From NCBI GenBank assembly GCA_021850345.1, contig JAJZMN010000216.1, positions 1-10,179 on the forward strand: a stretch of DNA of 10,179 bases, in the 5' to 3' direction. A program made the position numbers and the translations under genes. Below are positions 1 through 6,019 of this stretch, piece by piece; positions within the stretch are counted from its first letter, which is position 1; each line of letters begins with the position of its first letter. Below the pieces are notes generated by a model. It worked only from the letters and a program-made list of their open reading frames with translations, was not told the DNA's origin and searched no databases. Source of the DNA: Actinomycetes bacterium. Lineage in GTDB: Bacteria > Actinomycetota > Acidimicrobiia > Acidimicrobiales > RAAP-2.

Positions 1-606
1 GAAGTTCTGGCAGACGTCCACAAAGTATGTGAGCAGCTTGTCGGTGACCACCGTGGCGCTCTTCCAGCCCTTCTGCATGAGCAGCCGCGCCAGAACGGCG
101 CCGTCGGACGTCGGGGCGTTGCCGAAGCTGAACGCCAGCTTGCCGGGAGCGCCGAAGCGTGACGGCCCCATCTCGTTCGTCCCGGTGCACGGGGAGACGA
201 CGAGCATATGGTGGGACAACCCCACCTGGATGGCCGGCGTCGCGAATGTCACGTCGCAGGTGGTCCACAGGACGCTCGCGCCTTGGGCAATGGCCTTCAA
301 CGCGTCGGAGCGGGTGAGTGAGGGCTGGAGCTGGTCGTTGAAGACCTTGAACTTGATCGGACGCCCGAGCACGCCGCCGCTGGCGTTCACCTTCTTGGCC
401 CACAGCTGGGCCGCCTCGACGGCCGGCTGGTCGAACGGCTTCATGGTGCTCGTCTCGTCGATCACCGCGCCGATGATGATGGGCTTGCCCGTTGCCGCTT
501 TGTGGTGGGCCGCGGCCGCTGCACCTGCCACGTCGACCATCCCGAGCACGAGACCGATCGAGCCGGCGAGCGCGGTCACTGCCTTGAGCCAACGACGACG
601 AACCAT
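1..606 (-). CDS. ABC transporter substrate-binding protein, branched-chain amino acid (LivK/Peripla_BP_6) type, partial
   Basis: The reading frame starts at ATG 606-604 and runs 202 codons off the left edge with no stop, so the C-terminal lobe is missing. An SD-like AGAGGGGG (611-618) lies 4 nt upstream. Residues 1 to about 31 are a signal peptide (MVRRRWLKAV, hydrophobic core, then an Ala-rich cleavage region). The RRRWLK stretch resembles a Tat motif, so Sec or Tat export is open. The mature protein opens with KPIIIGAVIDET and continues with KKVNASGGVLGRPIKFKVFN (71-90), the typical first-lobe signature of extracellular ligand-binding proteins that feed LivFGHM-type importers. Cys117 and Cys140 could form the lobe disulfide seen in relatives. 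The ligand cannot be told from sequence. The oxidoreductase gene 187 bp upstream on the same strand suggests uptake plus oxidation of one organic compound, which is inference. Permease and ATPase genes, if linked, lie outside the window. Confidence 0.88.
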   Translation of the reverse strand, partial: MVRRRWLKAVTALAGSIGLVLGMVDVAGAAAAAHHKAATGKPIIIGAVIDETSTMKPFDQPAVEAAQLWAKKVNASGGVLGRPIKFKVFNDQLQPSLTRSDALKAIAQGASVLWTTCDVTFATPAIQVGLSHHMLVVSPCTGTNEMGPSRFGAPGKLAFSFGNAPTSDGAVLARLLMQKGWKSATVVTDKLLTYFVDVCQNF

Positions 607-610
607 GGAA

Positions 611-618
611 CCCCCTCT
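611..618 (-). promoter_or_regulatory. Ribosome binding site of the substrate-binding protein gene
   Basis: AGAGGGGG on the minus strand ends 4 nt before the ATG at 606. It fixes the start at that ATG, which is also the point where a canonical signal peptide begins. Confidence 0.55.
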
Positions 619-793
619 TGTCACGAGCGATGTAGGCGCAGACGTGGGACTTGTCGCACTTCTGACATTTAATCAAATCTGAGAATTCATTGCAAGGACA
701 CCCGCGTGCGTACGTGCCGCCGGGGTGGACGGCGGAGCGCAGCACCACCGCGTGCGCGGGCCAGTGCGGTGACGACGAGCGACTCTGGCCCTG

Positions 794-1864
794 TCAGCCC
801 CTGATCTTGGGGATGACCTCGGAGGCGAAGAGCTCCTGGGCCTTGATGGCCTTCCAGTGCTCGGCACCGCCCGGATTGGTGGTGATAGCGATCTCGGTCA
901 GACCTTCGCACACGTCCAGGGTCTGCTCCACCCGCTCGATGACATCCTCGGCGGTGCCGCACCACACCATGTCCCCCGCCACCATGTCCACAAACGAGGT
1001 AGCCGCCAGCTGTTCCAGGATGCCGGCGGTGTAGAAGCCGTAGCCCGCCGCGTTCAGTCGGTCGGCCGGCGGAGCGGCGAAGTCGGTGAGCGGCGAGGCG
1101 TTCCCCTTCAAGAAGCCGACGAGGTGCCGCTCCGCCTCGCGCATGGCGACGTCGCGGTCCTCGTCGATGTAACAGGCGTGGATCCACACGATGTCCGGCT
1201 TGGTGCCGTGCTCGGCGCACTTTTCCCGATAGAAGTCGAGCTGCTTCTCCAGCGCCGCATAGGGCAAGAGCGGCGGCACTGCGACACCCCAGCCGTGCTG
1301 AGCGGCGAGGTCATAGGTGCGATCGGAGGTACCACCCAGGAAGACCCGGAACTGCTGGCCGCTGAAGGGGACGATGTGGGTGTCGTCGACGTCCCAGTAC
1401 TCGCCGTGGAACGTAACCACCTCGCGCTCCAAGCCCTCGATGAACAGGTCCAGCGCCTCTTCGTAGCGGGGGCGGCTCGTCTCGTCCAATGGCAGACCGC
1501 CGGCGAGGGGGATCCAGCCATGCCCCCGGCCCACACCGAACTCGTAGCGGCCGCCGGTGAGCAGCGAGAACTGGTGGACCATCGAGGCCAGCACGAGCGG
1601 ATTGTGGTACGGGAGGATGTGGAGCATCGTGCGCAGGGCGATCCTGCGGGTGCGGGCGGCCGCCATCCCGAACAGCCCGAAAATGTTGATCGAGGCCGAG
1701 AACTTGGGGAAGAAGGCGTGCTCGATCGCGGCGTAGGCGTCATAGCCGAGTCGATCGGCATTCACGATCTGCTCCAGCACCTCTTCGTAGAGCTGGCCGT
1801 ATGGCTTTGGCTCCCAGCTCTGGAGCTCTGAGTAGATGCTGAACCTCAGCTCTGGATGTGCCAC
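794..1864 (-). CDS. LLM class flavin-dependent oxidoreductase (bacterial luciferase-like monooxygenase)
   Basis: This is a 356-residue cytoplasmic enzyme of the luciferase-like superfamily: a TIM-barrel using F420 or FMN to oxidise an organic substrate. Visible family features are the early barrel segment around GYDAYAAIEHAFFP (about 40-53), the strand TMLHILPYHNPLVLAS (about 79-94), and the signature GGRYEFGVGRGHGW (about 104-117) that helps form the flavin pocket. Also seen are RYEEALDLFIEGL (about 133-145) and the late segment GTAEDVIERVEQTL. Length matches the family (about 320-380). A longer frame opens at TTG 1882, but GTG 1864 is preferred because GAGGGAGGG sits just before it and the protein then begins VAHPELRFSIYSE, as relatives do. 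It is co-directional with the downstream substrate-binding protein gene (187 bp gap), possibly one transcript. Substrate and cofactor (F420 versus FMN) cannot be decided from sequence. Confidence 0.92.
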   Translation of the reverse strand: MAHPELRFSIYSELQSWEPKPYGQLYEEVLEQIVNADRLGYDAYAAIEHAFFPKFSASINIFGLFGMAAARTRRIALRTMLHILPYHNPLVLASMVHQFSLLTGGRYEFGVGRGHGWIPLAGGLPLDETSRPRYEEALDLFIEGLEREVVTFHGEYWDVDDTHIVPFSGQQFRVFLGGTSDRTYDLAAQHGWGVAVPPLLPYAALEKQLDFYREKCAEHGTKPDIVWIHACYIDEDRDVAMREAERHLVGFLKGNASPLTDFAAPPADRLNAAGYGFYTAGILEQLAATSFVDMVAGDMVWCGTAEDVIERVEQTLDVCEGLTEIAITTNPGGAEHWKAIKAQELFASEVIPKIRG

Positions 1865-1867
1865 CTT

Positions 1868-1876
1868 CCCTCCCTC
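1868..1876 (-). promoter_or_regulatory. Ribosome binding site deciding the GTG start of the LLM oxidoreductase
   Basis: GAGGGAGGG on the minus strand lies 3-4 nt upstream of GTG 1864. It sits inside the longer TTG-initiated frame, so it argues against the TTG at 1882. Confidence 0.6.
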
Positions 1877-1925
1877 ACGCAAGACCGGCAGGTCCCACCG
1901 GGCTTCTGTCCTCGAGCACAGATCA

Positions 1926-1931
1926 AATGTA
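1926..1931 (-). promoter_or_regulatory. Possible -10 element upstream of the LLM oxidoreductase
   Basis: TACATT on the minus strand fits the actinobacterial TANNNT -10 pattern. It lies in a locally A/T-rich patch (1921-1931) inside otherwise GC-rich intergenic DNA, about 60 nt before the GTG start. No convincing -35 box was found. This is weak evidence. Confidence 0.2.
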
Positions 1932-1996
1932 CGGCGCCGCGCCAGCCGTCACCCGGATCGGCACGCCCAGCGGCCAACGCGACCGGGCCCGGCCAT

Positions 1997-2031
1997 GCCG
2001 GACCGGTGGGCGTTCTGCCCACCGGTCCGGC
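1997..2031 (-). terminator. Strong hairpin, probable terminator of the secreted-protein gene
   Basis: There is a perfect 15-bp inverted repeat, GCCGGACCGGTGGGC (1997-2011) and its complement (2017-2031), with a 5-nt loop. On the minus strand it begins 38 nt after the TGA at 2070-2072. No U-run follows it in the minus direction, as is common for terminators in high-GC actinobacteria. It lies before the LLM oxidoreductase start, so it should separate the two transcription units. Confidence 0.75.
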
Positions 2032-2069
2032 GGCTGCTCTCAGCGCCTCAGCGCATCGGCGTCCGTGCC

Positions 2070-4142
2070 TCAGCCGGCGGAGCTGAGCTTGTTCACGCTC
2101 GTAGCCCAGTTGGCCTCGAGGTCGCGGGTCCCGCCGCAGGTGAATGTCGCCTTGAACTGCGTGGTGGTGCAGCTCTGGTTCACCATCTCGCCCGCGAAGA
2201 AGAACGTTCCTCCTGTCGCGGTCGCCGCTGAGTAGTCCCCCCAGCGTGGACGGCCATATGTCGCTGTGTACTCGGTGAAGCCATCCGTTGGCCCGACACC
2301 GGCCCGCGCGAGGCGCAACGTGTTTGTGGGACCGCTCTGCGAGAGCGACGTGTACCCGGTCGAAGGGTAGAGGCCTGTGCCGCTGAGGTCGTAGCCCATG
2401 ACACCGGCACCCCCATTCGTGAAGGCGATGGCCGGGAAGAAGTCGCTCGCTCCCCGGGCCGACAGGAAGCCGGACTGGACTGCGTTCGCGTGGAGTCCAG
2501 ACCCCGAGCCGCTCGGCGTGACGCTGAACCACGCGATCGCCGCATCTGCCGGCTGGCTCGGTGACGTCGTGTTGAGCGCCCCCCAGACCGAGCCGGTCGC
2601 CGGGTCGTAGGCAGCCGTCGTGATCCGATCTGTGTTCGCCGAGATCTTGCCCTCGCCGTTCGGCCAAGGAATCGGTGTCTTGCCGGTAAGTGTCTTCCAG
2701 AGTGTGCCCAGCGGGTGCGGACCCAGCTTCTGCGCGACCAGGGCTGGCGGCTCGGCGTACGACACGGTTGTCGACACGGTCACCGCCCCTGTCACGTGCG
2801 CGCCGCCGGTCGTCACCGCGTCGGTGTTCGTGAACGTCCAGAGCGCGACCCCGTGGCTGCCGGCTGTGACGAATGTCGTCGTCGACATGGAGTAGAAGGT
2901 CCCGCCTGTCTTTGTGACGTAGGCGCCATCGGAACTTGCGGGCACGATCGAGTACCACGGGCAGATGACCTGTGTCGGCTCGCCGTATGTCGCGGCGTAC
3001 GGACAGGTCGGGTTGCCCGGCTCTGGGACCGTGTCGCCGAGGTGGTTCCAGTAGATCGGTGACGGGACACCAGCGATGAGGTCGGACTTGCTGAGCGCGT
3101 ACTCGGTCGCCACGCCCCCGACGACGTGCCGACCGGCCAGCGTGTACTCATTGGTGGAGATGAACACAGCGTTGCCATTCACCCCGAGGAGCGGCTGATC
3201 GCCGTAGCAGGGGTTCTTGTGGTTGTTGCAGCCGTCCACGCGCTTGGCGTTGAACTGGTCTGGGATGTAGTACACGTGCCACGACCCCGTCGGTACCGCC
3301 GAGGTGCTGACTGCGACGAACTCCCCCGCCCAGCCGAGGGCGGTCTTCCCTCCGGCCTCTGTCAGGAAGATCTGGCTGGCGAACCAGCGGTTCGTCTGGG
3401 GATCGAAGTAGCAGCGAGGGTCGCCCTGGACGCTCACGGTGCCTGTGTGGGCGCCACCGAAGATCTCCGGCGCGTTGAACAGCTTCTCGATCGCCATCCC
3501 GTGCGCGCTGAGCGGGGTCATGGTCGTGCTGTTGTACATCTGCACGACCATGTTGTTTACTTCCATCACGTAGCCGTTGCCGGCGCAGAGGCCTTGATCG
3601 GGAGGCTCGACGTCGATCCCGGGCAGTGGTTGGGGTTGACCTGTCTTGTAGGTGGGGTGAAGGATCCCCTGGTCGAAGGCGTTGCTGCCGGCGATGGAAG
3701 TCAGACCGGCTGTCGCGCCCACGATCGGACCCAGCCTTGTCGCGCCGGGACCAGACCCGTGCCCGCCGGAACCCGCACGGTGGTGGGGATCGGGTGCGCT
3801 TCCGAGTGTCTGGCTGATCCCCGAGCCGCCGCCCGTGACGACGGGGACGGTGCTGCGCGGTGTCTTGCCCACGTCGGGGATCCTCGGCATCGCGGCCTTG
3901 GCGGCTGTCGTGGTGAGGGGTGCCGAGGTCACCGCCGACGTCGTGGTTGCCGGGCCCGCAGGTGCTGTCGGCGTCCATGCCGATGTACCCAGTGACGTCA
4001 CGGTGGTGCCCGTGGGTGTGAGCGTGAACGTCTGTGCCGTGTGCGTTTGGGCACCGGCGGTCGCGGTCGCGGCCGGTATCCCCAGCGTCGCGAGCGCGAG
4101 TGCGACGCCTCCGATGATGAAACTGCCGAGCCTGTGCTTCAT
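2070..4142 (-). CDS. Secreted protein with Thr/Ala/Pro-rich linker and probable beta-propeller domain
   Basis: The gene encodes 690 residues from ATG 4142. That start is chosen over upstream starts because AGGGGG lies 6 nt before it and a clear signal peptide begins there: MKHRLGSF, a hydrophobic core, cleavage near ATATAGA at about residue 30. Residues about 35-140 are a low-complexity Thr/Ala/Pro/Ser/Gly linker without predicted fold. From about 175 on, the sequence resembles large extracellular sialidase-like or BNR-like beta-propeller proteins: PPDQGLCAGNGYVMEVNN (180-197), GDPRCYFDPQTNRWF (240-254), GDQPLLGVNGNAVFISTNEY (314-333), and RWGDYSAA (633-640) near the C-terminus. The R-x-G-D-Y-S motif recurs in such propellers. 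No catalytic residues, cell-wall anchor or C-terminal transmembrane helix is visible, so the protein is probably released or loosely wall-bound. Function is unknown. It stands alone as a transcription unit ended by the 1997-2031 hairpin. Confidence 0.85.
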   Translation of the reverse strand: MKHRLGSFIIGGVALALATLGIPAATATAGAQTHTAQTFTLTPTGTTVTSLGTSAWTPTAPAGPATTTSAVTSAPLTTTAAKAAMPRIPDVGKTPRSTVPVVTGGGSGISQTLGSAPDPHHRAGSGGHGSGPGATRLGPIVGATAGLTSIAGSNAFDQGILHPTYKTGQPQPLPGIDVEPPDQGLCAGNGYVMEVNNMVVQMYNSTTMTPLSAHGMAIEKLFNAPEIFGGAHTGTVSVQGDPRCYFDPQTNRWFASQIFLTEAGGKTALGWAGEFVAVSTSAVPTGSWHVYYIPDQFNAKRVDGCNNHKNPCYGDQPLLGVNGNAVFISTNEYTLAGRHVVGGVATEYALSKSDLIAGVPSPIYWNHLGDTVPEPGNPTCPYAATYGEPTQVICPWYSIVPASSDGAYVTKTGGTFYSMSTTTFVTAGSHGVALWTFTNTDAVTTGGAHVTGAVTVSTTVSYAEPPALVAQKLGPHPLGTLWKTLTGKTPIPWPNGEGKISANTDRITTAAYDPATGSVWGALNTTSPSQPADAAIAWFSVTPSGSGSGLHANAVQSGFLSARGASDFFPAIAFTNGGAGVMGYDLSGTGLYPSTGYTSLSQSGPTNTLRLARAGVGPTDGFTEYTATYGRPRWGDYSAATATGGTFFFAGEMVNQSCTTTQFKATFTCGGTRDLEANWATSVNKLSSAG

Positions 4143-4453
4143 GGACGACCCCCTGCCCTGGATGCTGGCTTGCGTTGTGTGCTTGTTTGTATTGCGGCCT
4201 TCGTGCACTACCGGCCGGACAGGATCGTCAGAGCCTTTGAGAGGCGGAACCGAAGACGCACGCATCACCACGCAGTCGCGCAGTGCGCTCGCGGACCGGC
4301 CCCTCCACTCTCCGAGAATCCCCTCCGCCCAGTCCCCTCCCGTTGCGACGAACCGCGACGTCGGCCCTTTCGCAGATGCGGTCTACTCCGACACCCTCGA
4401 CGCGTCAATCTCTTTTGCGCCACGTGCCGAGAGAGCGTGTCGCCAGCGGGGCA
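4143..4453. other. Intergenic stretch between the secreted-protein gene and the transposase relic
   Basis: About 310 bp without a supported gene. On the minus side it is the 5' region of the secreted-protein gene, including an A-rich patch around 4160-4195, but no convincing -35/-10 pair was found. On the plus side it may hold scrambled upstream transposase sequence. I could not recognise any family motif in the three plus frames. Confidence 0.5.
4149..4154 (-). promoter_or_regulatory. Ribosome binding site deciding the secreted-protein start
   Basis: AGGGGG on the minus strand lies 6 nt upstream of ATG 4142. It excludes the 43-codon N-terminal extension (up to 4271), which has no signal-peptide logic. 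Confidence 0.55.
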
Positions 4454-4831
4454 ATGGACTCGTACTTCAAACCGCAACGTCTACTGCCCGAAGACGCCCA
4501 CCCGCTCTTGGACCTCTCACCGCTCGCACGCGACGCCAGCACCGAAGAGGTCGCTGCTCACGGCGAACGGGCCGCCGAGCTCGCCCCCTACAAGCTCGGA
4601 CGGCTCAGTGCAAAGGACGCAGACGGCTACCACCGGGTCACGTGCCCGGCCCTTTCTGGCAAGGTCCGCTGCCCGTTGCGGGAAGCGTCGATGATGCTCG
4701 ATCCCAGGCCTTGGCGCCGCTCACTCGCTCGCCGCACCGGCGTCGAGCGCCGCAAGCGCGAGGGACTTGCTCCACGGACCAGGCGCCGTCGGCGGACCAC
4801 GCTCAGCGACCTCGTCGGCGCATCCCCGTAG
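4454..4831 (+). pseudogene. Transposase remnant, IS1182-like C-terminal fragment with internal deletion
   Basis: From ATG 4454 the frame reads SYFKPQRLLPEDAHP, then LDLSPLARDAS, YKLGRLSAKDADGYHRVTCP and GKVRCPLREASMML (to about 4699). From memory this matches the C-terminal half of actinobacterial IS1182-type transposases. The frame then jumps to PWRRSLARRTGVERR (about 4712-4753), a motif that in full transposases lies several dozen residues further on (typically WRRSYARRTxVER). This suggests an in-frame internal deletion near 4700. After the second block the sequence becomes Arg-rich nonsense up to the TAG at 4829-4831. The N-terminal catalytic part is absent. It is not a functional transposase. 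What remains uncertain is the exact IS family, which a database search would settle. Confidence 0.6.
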
Positions 4832-4857
4832 TCGTCTGGACGTTCCCGCGGAAACGC

Positions 4858-4880
4858 CGTGCCGAGCTCGTCTCGGCACG
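4858..4880. repeat. Inverted repeat (9-bp stem, 5-nt loop) after the transposase relic
   Basis: CGTGCCGAG (4858-4866) and its exact complement CTCGGCACG (4872-4880) flank CTCGT. It lies 27 bp after the transposase-remnant stop and could be its former terminator or part of the element end. No U-run follows. Confidence 0.5.
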
Positions 4881-4977
4881 CCCGTAGTCGAGCAACCGGC
4901 GCGTCAGCACGCCCTGTCGGACTTCCGAGCGCGTCACAGAGCCGTGGCACGATGGCGACAGCTCGAAACGTGAAGTG

Positions 4978-5000
4978 GTCCCCACGTAACACGTGAGGAC
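4978..5000. repeat. Imperfect inverted repeat with CACGT/ACGTG core between the two relics
   Basis: GTCCCCACGT (4978-4987) and ACGTGAGGAC (4991-5000) are complementary at 9 of 10 positions around AAC. It lies at the boundary between the transposase remnant and the Replic_Relax remnant, where an element end, an operator or a recombination site would be expected. No matching copy was seen elsewhere in the window. Confidence 0.45.
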
Positions 5001-5110
5001 TGGGTGCCCCGGCCCCCCAGAATGCGAAACTCGATCCGTTGGCCGAGGGGCCGGCGATCAGCCTGGCGGCTCGGCATGTGAAGGTCCGCCGTGCGGGCTA
5101 CTTGGCGTGA

Positions 5111-5955
5111 GGGGGATCCAGCGGATCGCCACCACGGTCGCCATCACCCCTGCCAGTGCGGTCGCGAGTCCTGAACGGAGCACCGTCTCGGTGCCGACAG
5201 CGCAGCCGGAACACCGCCCAGCACCGCTTGACCACGCTCTACAAGCTCCGGCTCGTGGACCGCTTCCAGCCGCTCGACCACCGCTACGCCAGCCTCCCGT
5301 ACCACTACGTGCTCGACGAGCTCGGCGCCACGGTGGTCGCCGCCGAACGGGGCGAGGACCCCGACACGTCGCGCTGGCGGGCCGACAAGGCCCTCACCAT
5401 CGGGAAGTCCCAGCGCCTGCGGCACCTGGTCGACGTGAACGGCTTCTTCTCGGCCCTTCTGGCCGAGTCCCGCCGGCGGGAGGACTGCGACCTGTCGCTG
5501 TGGTGGTCGGAGCGCCACTGTGCCAGCCAGTGCGACCGGATCGCCCAGCTCGACGGCCTGGGTGTGTGGGAGGAGGCCGACAACCGGATCGTCTTCTGCT
5601 TGGAGTACGACCGCTCGACCGAGACCTTGGAGCGCCTGGAGAAGAAGCTCACGAGCGACGAGGACCTCCAGGTGGCCTCAGGGCTCGCCTACTGGATCTG
5701 CTTCTACTTCGGCCACCCGCGCCGGGAGGCCGGCGCCCGCCGGGTCCTGGCACAAGCAACCGTGCCCGTCGCGACGGCCGCCCTGGGGCCGACACAGCGG
5801 CCGCACGAGGCCATTTGGGCGCGATCGGCTACGAGAGCGCGCGGCTGCGGCTCGCCGAGGTGGCCTCCGTGCGGATTCCGTCGGAGTCCGAGGAGCGCAT
5901 CGCCGAAACTCAGGCCTACCGGCGCCGAGCGGCCGAGCAGTGGCGACGCGCGTAA
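5111..5955 (+). pseudogene. Replication-relaxation (Replic_Relax) family protein, N-terminally damaged and frameshifted
   Basis: The frame entered at GTG 5156 gives the characteristic actinobacterial Replic_Relax sequence: NTAQHRLTTLYKLRLVDRF, PYHYVLDELGATVVAAERG, SQRLRHLVDVNGFFSALL, LWWSERHCA, FCLEYDRSTETLERLEKKL and ARRVLAQATVPVATAALGP. The family is linked to plasmid or integrative-element replication and relaxation. The usual N-terminal winged-helix segment before TAQHRL is missing or scrambled: the frame is open only from 5111 (TGA at 5108-5110). Near the 3' end, reading continues sensibly only after shifting frame at the GGG run 5817-5819. One extra G would give a continuous ...HEAIWGAIGYESARLRLAEVAS and a stop at 5953-5955 after RRRAAEQWRRA. 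Without the shift the protein runs into unrelated Arg/Ser-rich sequence to 6247, over the kinase 3' end. It is therefore a decayed gene, unless the base loss is a sequencing error. Confidence 0.72.
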
Positions 5956-6019
5956 CGAGCGGCACACCCCGACACATCGGATTCTGCAGTCCACCGCCGG
6001 TGTATTCGCGAGACGAAGC

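Noticed and set aside
29..682. Plus-strand 217-codon open frame at the left edge
   Set aside because: It is antisense to the substrate-binding protein, whose signal peptide and GGVLGRPIK signature are clear on the minus strand.
857..1831. Long plus-strand open frame (324 codons) opposite the LLM oxidoreductase
   Set aside because: It is the antisense shadow of a clearly homologous minus-strand gene. It has no family motif, and length alone is expected at this GC content.
2620..3995. Several plus-strand open frames opposite the secreted-protein gene
   Set aside because: Arg/Val-rich shadow frames without SD or motifs. The minus strand has a signal peptide, SD and propeller motifs.
3682..4887. 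401-codon plus-strand open frame spanning the secreted-protein start and the transposase relic
   Set aside because: It crosses two unrelated features and shows no domain. The recognisable transposase blocks lie in a different frame.
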